Shown here: piece after piece, positions 1 through 5,145 of the stretch
Position numbering within the stretch: position 1 is the first letter of the stretch
Layout: each line of letters begins with the position of its first letter
Source: Roseburia sp.
Lineage (GTDB): Bacteria > Bacillota > Clostridia > Lachnospirales > Lachnospiraceae
Length of the DNA: 5,145 nucleotides
Direction: 5' to 3'
Assembly: GCA_017626625.1 (NCBI GenBank)
Contig: JAGAIK010000039.1
Coordinates: 1-5,145, forward strand
Notes under the pieces: generated by a model
The model's input: the letters and a program-made list of their open reading frames with translations, nothing else
The model's database searches: none
Told to the model about the DNA's origin: nothing
Position numbers and translations under genes: made by a program

Positions 1-1142
1 GAGATACGGAAACGCAGGATACGGAAACCGGAGATACAGAGCGGTCAGAATGGGAAGCTTATAACGCAGAAAGAGAGGAACACAGAACAGAGCCTGTGCC
101 GGAAGGCTTCCTGCAGAACCGGGGGCAGGATAGGGTGGAGAGTGTGATTTCCGTTCACCTGGTAGCCATGGACGGGGAGGAGGTTATGCTTCTGGTGAAT
201 ACCCAACTGACTCCGGTGGATGCCACGGTGAATACGCTGCGGATAGAACTGATGTGGATAACGGTGATAATGATTTTCCTCTCCCTTGTGATTGCACTTC
301 TGCTGTCAAGAAAGGTTTCTAAATCCCTGATTCAGATAAATGAATCGGCAAAAAAACTGGCAAAGGGGGATTTTAAAGTACGGTTTGAGGGAAAAGACTA
401 CAGGGAAGTGTCGGAGCTTTCTGATACTTTAAACGCCACGGCGGTGGAGCTGAACCGGAATGAAGATTTGCGCCGGGAGTTGATTGCCAATGTATCCCAT
501 GACCTCAGGACTCCGCTGACCATGATTATCGCCTATGCGGAGGTCATGCGTGATTTGCCGGGAGAAAATACACCGGAAAATGTGCAGGTGGTCATTGACG
601 AAGCGGAGCGGCTCACCAACCTGGTAAACGATATGTTAGATATCTCAAAGCTGCAGGCGGGCGTCATGGTAAAGAATGCGCAGGTTTACAATTTGACGGA
701 GAGCATTCAGTCTGTTTTTGTACGCTACAATAAGCTAAAGGAAAAGGACGGCTATACCATCATGTTTGAGTATGACCGCCCGGTGTTGGTGGAGGCGGAT
801 GAATATAAGATATTTCAGGTGCTCTACAACCTGATAAACAATGCCATAAATTACACGGGAAAGGATAAAACCGTCTGGGTGCGCCAGCAGATTTCCGGAA
901 AGAAGGTACGCATCGAGGTGACGGACAGCGGAGAGGGGATTGCAAAAGAAGCGCTTCCCTATGTATGGGACCGTTATTATAAAGTAGATAAGAGCCATAA
1001 GCGCGCCGTCATGGGAACCGGTCTTGGGCTTTCCATTGTGAAAAATATTTTGGAACTCCATGGGGCTGCCTACGGGGTGGAAAGTCAGGAGGGGTGTGGT
1101 TCTACTTTCTGGTTTGAATTGGAGATTGCAGAAGAAAAGTAA
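1..1142 (+). CDS. Sensor histidine kinase (membrane-bound, HAMP-HisKA-HATPase), 5' end outside window
   Basis: This is the transmitter half of a two-component sensor kinase, which would autophosphorylate on histidine at the membrane and pass the phosphate to a response regulator. The frame is open from nt 3 back to the window edge, so the gene is 5'-truncated; the GTG at 96 is internal and has no ribosome binding site. In order: an acidic Thr/Glu/Asp-rich segment (nt 3-95); a short, presumably extracytoplasmic stretch; a hydrophobic membrane segment (about nt 249-305); a HAMP linker (about 306-460); a HisKA H-box SHDLRTPL with the phospho-acceptor His at 498-500; an N-box around LYNLINNAINYTG (822-860); the D-box DSGEG (924-938); WDRYYK; and the G2 box GTGLGL (1014-1031). 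It ends in the typical GSTFWFELEI strand. A first membrane helix probably lies upstream. The signal sensed and the partner regulator cannot be told. A terminator follows the stop by 44 nt, so the gene appears to end its operon. Confidence 0.95.
   Translation, partial: DTETQDTETGDTERSEWEAYNAEREEHRTEPVPEGFLQNRGQDRVESVISVHLVAMDGEEVMLLVNTQLTPVDATVNTLRIELMWITVIMIFLSLVIALLLSRKVSKSLIQINESAKKLAKGDFKVRFEGKDYREVSELSDTLNATAVELNRNEDLRRELIANVSHDLRTPLTMIIAYAEVMRDLPGENTPENVQVVIDEAERLTNLVNDMLDISKLQAGVMVKNAQVYNLTESIQSVFVRYNKLKEKDGYTIMFEYDRPVLVEADEYKIFQVLYNLINNAINYTGKDKTVWVRQQISGKKVRIEVTDSGEGIAKEALPYVWDRYYKVDKSHKRAVMGTGLGLSIVKNILELHGAAYGVESQEGCGSTFWFELEIAEEK
3..47 (+). repeat. 15-bp tandem repeat encoding acidic pentapeptides in the kinase sensor region
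   Basis: Three consecutive 15-bp units are visible at 3-17, 18-32 and 33-47. The first two differ at only three bases, and the third is more diverged. They encode DTETQ, DTETG and DTERS. The unit keeps the reading frame, and the array probably continues left of the window because the two preceding bases (GA) fit the end of another unit. It sits on the presumed outer side of the membrane segment. Confidence 0.8.
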
Positions 1143-1186
1143 AAAAGCTTTTGCCCGAAAGATTAGAGAAAATAGCCATGAATGAT

Positions 1187-1228
1187 AAAAAAACGAGGAA
1201 ATCGCAAATTGCGTTTTCTCGTTTTTTT
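1187..1228. terminator. Bidirectional intrinsic terminator between convergent kinase and citrate synthase genes
   Basis: The left arm (1187-1205) begins with seven A then CGAG, and the right arm (1211-1228) ends CTCG followed by seven T. These outer 11 bp pair perfectly. The inner part of the stem has a one-base bulge and one mismatch, then a three-bp CGC/GCG top, with the five-base loop AAATT at 1206-1210. Read on + it gives a hairpin with a T-tract for the histidine kinase gene. Read on - it gives the same for citrate synthase, whose stop lies 67 nt away. Both genes point at it, as expected of a shared terminator. Confidence 0.88.
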
Positions 1229-1275
1229 ACATAGAAATCATAAATTGAGGTTTTCTTGTTTTTTTACAGGAAAAT
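1206..1275. repeat. Imperfect direct repeat duplicating one terminator arm
   Basis: Copy 1 (1206-1238) and copy 2 (1242-1275) both read AAATTG, then a TTTTCTCG- or TTTTCTTG-like core, then a seven-T run, then ACA and a GAAAAT-like end. They differ by a one-base indel and a few substitutions. Copy 1 contains the right arm of the terminator, and copy 2 lies between it and the citrate synthase stop. Copy 2 has no left arm of its own, although it could pair with the left arm at 1187 through one G-U wobble. Confidence 0.6.
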
Positions 1276-1295
1276 TACGTTATAAAGCAGCGGTT

Positions 1296-2660
1296 TTATC
1301 GCTCGCTCATTGGAATGAACTCCTTGTGTTCCCCTACATTTTTGTAGGCAGGACGCATAATTTTTCCGTTGATGGCAACCTCTTCGAGACGGTGGGCACT
1401 CCATCCGGAAATACGTGCGATGGCGAAAATCGGTGTGTAAAGCTCCACCGGAAGTCCCAACATGGAATAGGCGAAGCCGCTGAAAAAGTCTACATTAGGG
1501 CTGACGCCTTTATAAATTTTTCGTTCTTCTGCGATAATCTGCGGTGCGAGGCGCTCTACAGCGGCGTAAAGGGCAAATTCCTTTTCCTGACCTTTTTCCG
1601 CAGACAAGCGTTCCACGAAACGGCGGAAAATCCGGGCACGGGGGTCAGAAAGGGAATAAACTGCGTGACCCATACCGTAGATAAGCCCTGCCTTGTCAAA
1701 GGCTTCTTTGTGAAGCAGCGCCCTTAAATAGCGGCTGATTTCCTCTTCATCGCTCCAATCGGAAAGATTTGCCTTCATATCCTCAAACATCCGTACCACC
1801 TTAATGTTTGCACCGCCGTGCTTCGGACCTTTTAAGGAGCCTAAAGAGGCTGCGATGGCGGAGTAAGTATCCGTACCGGAGGAGGAAACCAGGTGGGTGG
1901 TAAACGTAGAGTTATTACCGCCGCCGTGTTCCATATGCAGAATCAAAGCGGTATCTAACAGTTTGGCTTCCAGCGGGGAAAACTGGCTGTCTGCTCTTAA
2001 AATGTGTAAAATATTTTCCGCAGTGGAGTATTCCGGTTTTGGTGGATGAATAAAAAGACTTGCGCCATTGTGGTAATGTTCATATGCCTGATAGCCGTAA
2101 ACCGACAGCAGAGGGAAGAGACTGATTAACTGTAAGCACTGCCGTAATACGTTGGGAAGAGAAATATCATCTGCCATATCGTCATAGGAATAAAGGGTAA
2201 GAACGCTTCTTGCTAAGGTATTCATCATGTCCCTGCTGGGAGCCTTCATAATAATGTCTCTTACGAAACTGGTAGGAAGGGTACGGTATTCACTGAGCAT
2301 TTGTGTGAAATCCGAGAGTTCTTTGCTGTCTGGAAGTTTTCCGAAGAGAAGAAGATAAGTGCATTCTTCAAAACCAAAGTGGCTGCTTTCGGAACTCCCC
2401 TGAATAATGTCCCTGACATTGTAGCCTCTGTAATATAATTCACCGTCCGCCGGAACCATCTTGCCGTCAACCTCTTTGGTGGAGGAGACCTCAGATATTT
2501 CCGTAAGACCGACTAAAACACCTTTTCCATTTATATCACGAAGCCCGCGTTTTACATCGTACTGATTGTAAAGCTCCGGGTCGATTTTGGAACACTGCTC
2601 ACTCAAAGTAGCAAGATGCTGCAATTCGGGGGTGATTTCGCAAAAACGATTTGTAGCCAT
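1296..2660 (-). CDS. gltA: Citrate synthase (Si type)
   Basis: It catalyses oxaloacetate + acetyl-CoA + water to citrate + CoA in the cytoplasm, the entry step of the (probably incomplete) TCA route towards 2-oxoglutarate and glutamate. At 454 residues it is longer than the roughly 370-430 of most bacterial enzymes, the extra length being N-terminal. Family motifs are all present: LHMEHGGGN with His245, GPKHGGAN with His281, GMGHAVYSLSDPRAR with His332 and Arg341, NVDFFSG with Asp391, and AIARISGW with Arg416. His281, His332 and Asp391 match the classical catalytic triad. The ATG at 2658-2660 is chosen because AAGGAGGG lies 5 nt upstream. It is transcribed alone from its own promoter, away from cdd, and ends at the shared terminator. 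A 2-methylcitrate synthase role cannot be excluded from sequence alone, but no prp genes are adjacent. Confidence 0.95.
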   Translation of the reverse strand: MATNRFCEITPELQHLATLSEQCSKIDPELYNQYDVKRGLRDINGKGVLVGLTEISEVSSTKEVDGKMVPADGELYYRGYNVRDIIQGSSESSHFGFEECTYLLLFGKLPDSKELSDFTQMLSEYRTLPTSFVRDIIMKAPSRDMMNTLARSVLTLYSYDDMADDISLPNVLRQCLQLISLFPLLSVYGYQAYEHYHNGASLFIHPPKPEYSTAENILHILRADSQFSPLEAKLLDTALILHMEHGGGNNSTFTTHLVSSSGTDTYSAIAASLGSLKGPKHGGANIKVVRMFEDMKANLSDWSDEEEISRYLRALLHKEAFDKAGLIYGMGHAVYSLSDPRARIFRRFVERLSAEKGQEKEFALYAAVERLAPQIIAEERKIYKGVSPNVDFFSGFAYSMLGLPVELYTPIFAIARISGWSAHRLEEVAINGKIMRPAYKNVGEHKEFIPMSER

Positions 2661-2665
2661 AGTAG

Positions 2666-2673
2666 CCCTCCTT
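2666..2673 (-). promoter_or_regulatory. Ribosome binding site of citrate synthase
   Basis: On the minus strand this reads AAGGAGGG, a near-perfect Shine-Dalgarno sequence, 5 nt before the ATG at 2660. It fixes the start of the citrate synthase gene. Confidence 0.85.
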
Positions 2674-2688
2674 TATAAATTTTTTATG

Positions 2689-2704
2689 CTTTATCAAAAT
2701 AAAG
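2689..2704. promoter_or_regulatory. Operator-like inverted repeat in the citrate synthase leader
   Basis: A perfect 6-4-6 inverted repeat, CTTTAT-CAAA-ATAAAG, lies just downstream of the expected transcription start (about 2707 on the minus strand) and before the ribosome binding site. Its location suits a repressor site. In such AT-rich DNA a chance palindrome is also plausible, and no known regulator motif is recognised. Confidence 0.3.
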
Positions 2705-2713
2705 TATAAACTT

Positions 2714-2743
2714 ATCATAACATATGTATTTATTTTAATACAA
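2714..2743 (-). promoter_or_regulatory. Predicted sigma-A promoter of citrate synthase
   Basis: Read on the minus strand: -35 TTGTAT (2743-2738), an 18-bp spacer, and -10 TATGAT (2719-2714). Each hexamer resembles the TTGACA/TATAAT consensus. The predicted start near 2707 would give a leader of about 45 nt ending in the AAGGAGGG site. Confidence 0.6.
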
Positions 2744-2761
2744 GAGAAAGGAATGATTTTT

Positions 2762-2833
2762 ATGAAAAATTTAGAAGATGTTCCTTTTCAATCCGCAAAA
2801 AGAGGGGTACAATTAGGACGTGCACCATATTAG
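2762..2833 (+). CDS. Possible 23-residue small ORF upstream of cdd (doubtful)
   Basis: An ATG at 2762 opens a frame of 23 codons ending TAG at 2831-2833. The peptide begins MKNLEDVPFQ and ends LGRAPY. A modest purine-rich site (AAAGGA, 2747-2752) lies 9 nt upstream. The stop falls 19 nt before the cdd start, so translation could be coupled to cdd. Against it: the peptide matches no family I recognise, it has no membrane or signal segment, and a better cdd promoter lies inside it. It could be a leader peptide, a gene remnant or chance. Confidence 0.2.
   Translation: MKNLEDVPFQSAKRGVQLGRAPY
2785..2813 (+). promoter_or_regulatory. Predicted promoter of cdd
   Basis: -35 TTTTCA (2785-2790, four of six consensus), a 17-bp spacer, and -10 TACAAT (2808-2813, five of six). 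Transcription would begin near 2820, giving a leader of about 33 nt with the GGAGGAG site properly placed. A weaker promoter further upstream, in the AT-rich divergent region around 2712-2739, cannot be excluded. Confidence 0.45.
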
Positions 2834-2852
2834 AGAAGATGGAGGAGAGAGA

Positions 2853-3266
2853 ATGGACAAAAAAGCCCTGGCAAAAGAAGCCATTGCAGCAAAGGAAAAC
2901 GCCTATGTGCCCTATTCCCATTTCCGGGTAGGGGCGGCTCTTCTGACGAAAAGCGGAAAAATATACAGAGGATGCAATATTGAAAACGCAGCCTATACTC
3001 CGACAAACTGTGCGGAGCGGACGGCTTTTTTTAAGGCAGTCTCAGAGGGTGAGCTGGAATTTACCGCCATCGCCATCACAGGAGATGCGGATGATTATTT
3101 ATATCCCTGCGGCGTCTGCCGGCAGGTAATGGCGGAGTTCTGCAGCCCGTCGGAGTTTAAGATTTTTCTGGTAAATAATGAAGAAGATATAAAAGAATAC
3201 ACCTTAGAGCAGCTTTTGCCGGGGGGATTTACCAAAGAGGATTTGGCGAAGGCAGGGACGTTATGA
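2853..3266 (+). CDS. cdd: Cytidine deaminase
   Basis: It hydrolytically deaminates cytidine and deoxycytidine to uridine and deoxyuridine, releasing ammonia, in cytoplasmic pyrimidine salvage. The 137 residues match the small, homotetrameric, Bacillus-type enzymes (about 130-140). Zinc ligands and catalytic residues are visible: TNCAERTA with Cys53 and the proton-shuttling Glu55, then PCGVCRQ with Cys86 and Cys89. The nucleoside-binding NIENAAY (42-48) and the C-terminal LLPGGF (family usually LLPGAF) are also present. The ATG at 2853 is preferred over an in-frame GTG at 2820 because GGAGGAG (2841-2847) sits 5 nt before it and because family members begin near this point. It appears monocistronic, diverging from citrate synthase. 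The usual partners (deoC, pdp, era) are not beside it in this window. Confidence 0.95.
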   Translation: MDKKALAKEAIAAKENAYVPYSHFRVGAALLTKSGKIYRGCNIENAAYTPTNCAERTAFFKAVSEGELEFTAIAITGDADDYLYPCGVCRQVMAEFCSPSEFKIFLVNNEEDIKEYTLEQLLPGGFTKEDLAKAGTL

Positions 3267-3273
3267 CGCTTCT

Positions 3274-3338
3274 GCTGCCGGAATAATCGCAGTCAGGCAG
3301 ACGGCGGCTGGCTTCTAAAAAAAGTTTGCGTTTTTTAG
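3274..3338 (+). terminator. Weak hairpins after cdd, possible terminator
   Basis: Two structures follow the cdd stop. A GC-rich stem pairs GCTGCCG (3274-3280) with CGGCGGC (3302-3308), with one G-U pair, but has a 21-nt loop and no T-tract. An 8-bp A/T stem pairs CTAAAAAA (3315-3322) with TTTTTTAG (3331-3338). Neither is a textbook intrinsic terminator. Together they may attenuate read-through into the next gene, which has its own promoter. Confidence 0.3.
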
Positions 3339-3348
3339 CGAAAATTGA

Positions 3349-3376
3349 TTGACAAAAAAATAACATAGTGTATTAT
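3349..3376 (+). promoter_or_regulatory. Predicted strong sigma-A promoter of pckA
   Basis: A perfect -35 TTGACA (3349-3354), a 16-bp spacer and -10 TATTAT (3371-3376), with an A-tract directly after the -35. Transcription would start near 3383, leaving a leader of about 54 nt. The leader contains no convincing riboswitch, only a poor stem around 3384-3404. Confidence 0.75.
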
Positions 3377-3421
3377 TTATATTAGCGGAATTTTTGAATT
3401 TGCTATCTATTTATTTCTTAT

Positions 3422-3428
3422 AAGGAGG
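3422..3428 (+). promoter_or_regulatory. Ribosome binding site of pckA
   Basis: AAGGAGG, the full Shine-Dalgarno core, lies 8 nt before the ATG at 3437 and fixes the start of the long frame. Confidence 0.85.
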
Positions 3429-3436
3429 AATTTAGA

Positions 3437-5145
3437 ATGTCAACAAAAGCATACTATCCAATTAACGAGATTGGAGCGGGAAAAGTTGGTTTTTCCAAAA
3501 CACGTTCCATCATCGAGGCTGCTTTCTACGGCAACAATGTCGTAAAAGTAAACACTTTAAAAGAGGCTTATGAGTTAGCAAAGAACTCACCGGGAACCAT
3601 CGTAACCGATATGCCGATTAAAGATGGTGAGACCTTTGGTCTTGAAAAAGACGCAAAAGTTTTATTATTCAACGACGGTGCTGTAACAGGACGTTACGCA
3701 GCAGCCCGCCGTATCAAAGGGGAACCGGGTGTTGACGATACAAAACTTGACAAAGTAGTTATGGACGCTGTATATGAGACAAGATGGAAAACCATGTACC
3801 ATGCAGAGTGCTTCATCGGTCTTGACCCGGAGTTCATGGCAAAAGCACACCTTCTGATTCCGGAAGGAGAGGAGAATATCCTTTACAACTGGATGTTAAA
3901 CTTCCAGTACATGTCAGATGAATATGTAAAAATGTACAAAAAATCCAAACCGATTGCAGACGGTAAAGAGCCGGATATCTACATTTTCTCTGACCCGCAG
4001 TGGGCACCGCATGACGCACCGGATGTTGATTACAGCTGCTTAAGCGACCCATTAACCTTATGCTACTTCGATACCAACCAGAACTGCGCAGCAATCCTTG
4101 GTATGAGATACTTCGGAGAGCACAAGAAAGGTACTTTAACCATGGCTTGGGCTTTGGCAAACAGAAACGGCTATGCTTCCTGCCACGGCGGACAGAAAGA
4201 GTACTCTCTTGAGGGAGGAAAGAAATTCGTTGCATCTGTTTACGGATTATCAGGTTCCGGTAAATCTACTTTAACACATGCAAAACACGGCGGAAAATAT
4301 GACGCATTCGGCGGTATCAAGGTTCTTCATGACGATGCTTTCATTATCAACACAGATACCTGTGCATCTATCGCATTAGAGCCTACATACTTCGACAAGA
4401 CTGCAGATTACCCGACAGGCTGCCCGGATAATGAGTACTTATTATCTGCTCAGAACTGTTCCGCAACCTTAGACGAGAATGGCAAGATTCAGTTAGTAAC
4501 CGAGGATATCAGAAATGGTAACGGACGTGCTATCAAATCCAAATTATGTTCTCCAAACCGTGTAGACAAGATTGACGCTCCTGTAAACGCAATCTTCTGG
4601 ATTATGAAAGACCCGACCATCCCGCCAGTATTAAAATTAAAAGGCGCTGCATTAGCATCTGTTATGGGTGCAACCCTTGCAACAAAGACCTCTACCGCAG
4701 AGCGTGTTGCAGCAGGTACCGACCTTAACGCATTAAGAATCGTTCCTTACGCTAACCCGTTCAGAACCTATCCGTTAGTAAACGACTACGAGAAGTTCAA
4801 GAAGTTAGTAGAAGAGAAAGATGTAGCCTGCTACATCGTAAATACCGGTGACTTCATGGGACATAAATGTCAGAAAGAGGATACCTTAGGAATCCTTGAG
4901 ACAATCGTTGAAGGAAAAGCATCCTTTACACAGTGGGGTCCATTCGAAGATATCGAGATTATGACAGACTGGTCTGGTAAAACAGGTGATTTCACACCGG
5001 ATTTACAGGACAAAGACTACGTTGCAGCATTAAAGAATGCAATGCAGAACCGTGTTGACGCTGTAGAAGGTTTCGCAACCAAGAAAGACGGTTACGATAA
5101 GCTTCCGGATGAAGCATTAGCAGCATTACAGAAACTGGTTGATGA
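3437..5145 (+). CDS. pckA: Phosphoenolpyruvate carboxykinase (ATP type), 3' end outside window
   Basis: Nucleotide-dependent interconversion of oxaloacetate and PEP + CO2 in the cytoplasm. In fermenting anaerobes it often runs towards oxaloacetate and makes ATP. My translation gives 569 uninterrupted residues up to the window edge, starting MSTKAYYPIN. Visible: GRYAAARR (85-92), a candidate for the substrate-binding Arg; GEHKKG (227-232) and SCHGG (248-252), in place of the metal-binding Lys and His; a P-loop GLSGSGKST (270-278); HDDAF (298-302) with the metal-binding Asp pair; TSTAER (418-423) and YIVNTG (466-471), which match AGTER and YLVNTG of the E. coli enzyme. It is divergent: the usual GDDEHGW is HDDAFII, and it exceeds the roughly 540-residue norm. 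Leucine is written almost only as TTA or CTT, suggesting high expression. A relative acting on another substrate is less likely. It has its own promoter and is not co-directional with citrate synthase. Confidence 0.88.
   Translation, partial: MSTKAYYPINEIGAGKVGFSKTRSIIEAAFYGNNVVKVNTLKEAYELAKNSPGTIVTDMPIKDGETFGLEKDAKVLLFNDGAVTGRYAAARRIKGEPGVDDTKLDKVVMDAVYETRWKTMYHAECFIGLDPEFMAKAHLLIPEGEENILYNWMLNFQYMSDEYVKMYKKSKPIADGKEPDIYIFSDPQWAPHDAPDVDYSCLSDPLTLCYFDTNQNCAAILGMRYFGEHKKGTLTMAWALANRNGYASCHGGQKEYSLEGGKKFVASVYGLSGSGKSTLTHAKHGGKYDAFGGIKVLHDDAFIINTDTCASIALEPTYFDKTADYPTGCPDNEYLLSAQNCSATLDENGKIQLVTEDIRNGNGRAIKSKLCSPNRVDKIDAPVNAIFWIMKDPTIPPVLKLKGAALASVMGATLATKTSTAERVAAGTDLNALRIVPYANPFRTYPLVNDYEKFKKLVEEKDVACYIVNTGDFMGHKCQKEDTLGILETIVEGKASFTQWGPFEDIEIMTDWSGKTGDFTPDLQDKDYVAALKNAMQNRVDAVEGFATKKDGYDKLPDEALAALQKLVD

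Noticed and set aside
96..98. GTG as the start codon of the histidine kinase
   Set aside because: The frame is open upstream to the window edge with coherent acidic repeats, there is no ribosome binding site before 96, and the sensor region would be cut short.
735..1061. Minus-strand frames inside the histidine kinase
   Set aside because: They are antisense to the conserved ATPase domain, have no ribosome binding site and no recognisable domain.
1143..1152. AAAAGCTTTT palindrome after the histidine kinase stop
   Set aside because: It is a perfect palindrome with no loop, so it cannot form a useful hairpin, and it is likely chance in A/T-rich DNA.
1674..1676. Ala instead of Arg after the catalytic His332 (GHAVY rather than GHRVY) in citrate synthase
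   Set aside because: GHAV is also found in mitochondrial-type citrate synthases, so it is normal family variation and not a defect.
1182..1727. 181-codon + strand frame overlapping the 3' end of citrate synthase
   Set aside because: Its first part translates the terminator and its duplicate, and the rest is antisense to conserved citrate synthase sequence. No recognisable protein features.
2261..2470. 69-codon minus-strand frame within citrate synthase
   Set aside because: It is in another frame of the same strand, inside a well-supported gene, with no family resemblance.
2820..2822. GTG start for cytidine deaminase
   Set aside because: It coincides with the predicted transcription start and lacks a ribosome binding site. 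The ATG at 2853 has GGAGGAG at correct spacing and matches the family N-terminus.
3834..4235. 133-codon minus-strand frame inside pckA
   Set aside because: It is a by-product of the strongly biased codon use of pckA on the other strand. It is antisense to active-site regions and resembles no protein I know.

Overview
The window reads as a chromosomal segment of a low-to-moderate GC Gram-positive anaerobe. A member of the Clostridia, probably a Lachnospiraceae-like gut bacterium, fits best. The reasons are strong AAGGAGG-type ribosome binding sites, AT-rich intergenic DNA with TTGACA/TATAAT-like promoters, a long clostridial-style citrate synthase and a divergent ATP-type PEP carboxykinase. 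The taxon is inferred from these features and was not tested by a search.

Layout, left to right. (1) The 3' part of a membrane sensor histidine kinase gene (+ strand) enters from the left edge and ends at 1142. Its first visible codons form a short acidic pentapeptide repeat. (2) A short intergenic stretch holds a bidirectional hairpin terminator between two convergent genes, and one arm of that terminator is duplicated next to it. (3) Citrate synthase lies on the minus strand (2660 to 1296), with its own promoter and a small operator-like palindrome in its leader. (4) Diverging from it is cytidine deaminase (cdd, 2853-3266, + strand). Its best promoter overlaps a possible 23-codon reading frame. 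(5) After a gap with weak hairpins and a good promoter comes a large + strand gene starting at 3437 and running off the right edge. It encodes an ATP-type phosphoenolpyruvate carboxykinase.

How the genes relate. Citrate synthase and PEP carboxykinase both act on oxaloacetate: one condenses it with acetyl-CoA, the other interconverts it with PEP. They could share metabolic logic, although they lie on opposite strands with a pyrimidine salvage gene between them and have separate promoters. The histidine kinase belongs to an upstream unit, presumably with its response regulator outside the window.

Nothing here supports a new multi-gene system. There is no mobile element, CRISPR array, RNA gene or defence cluster that I can recognise. 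The findings are small-scale: repeats, regulatory structures and family-level oddities.
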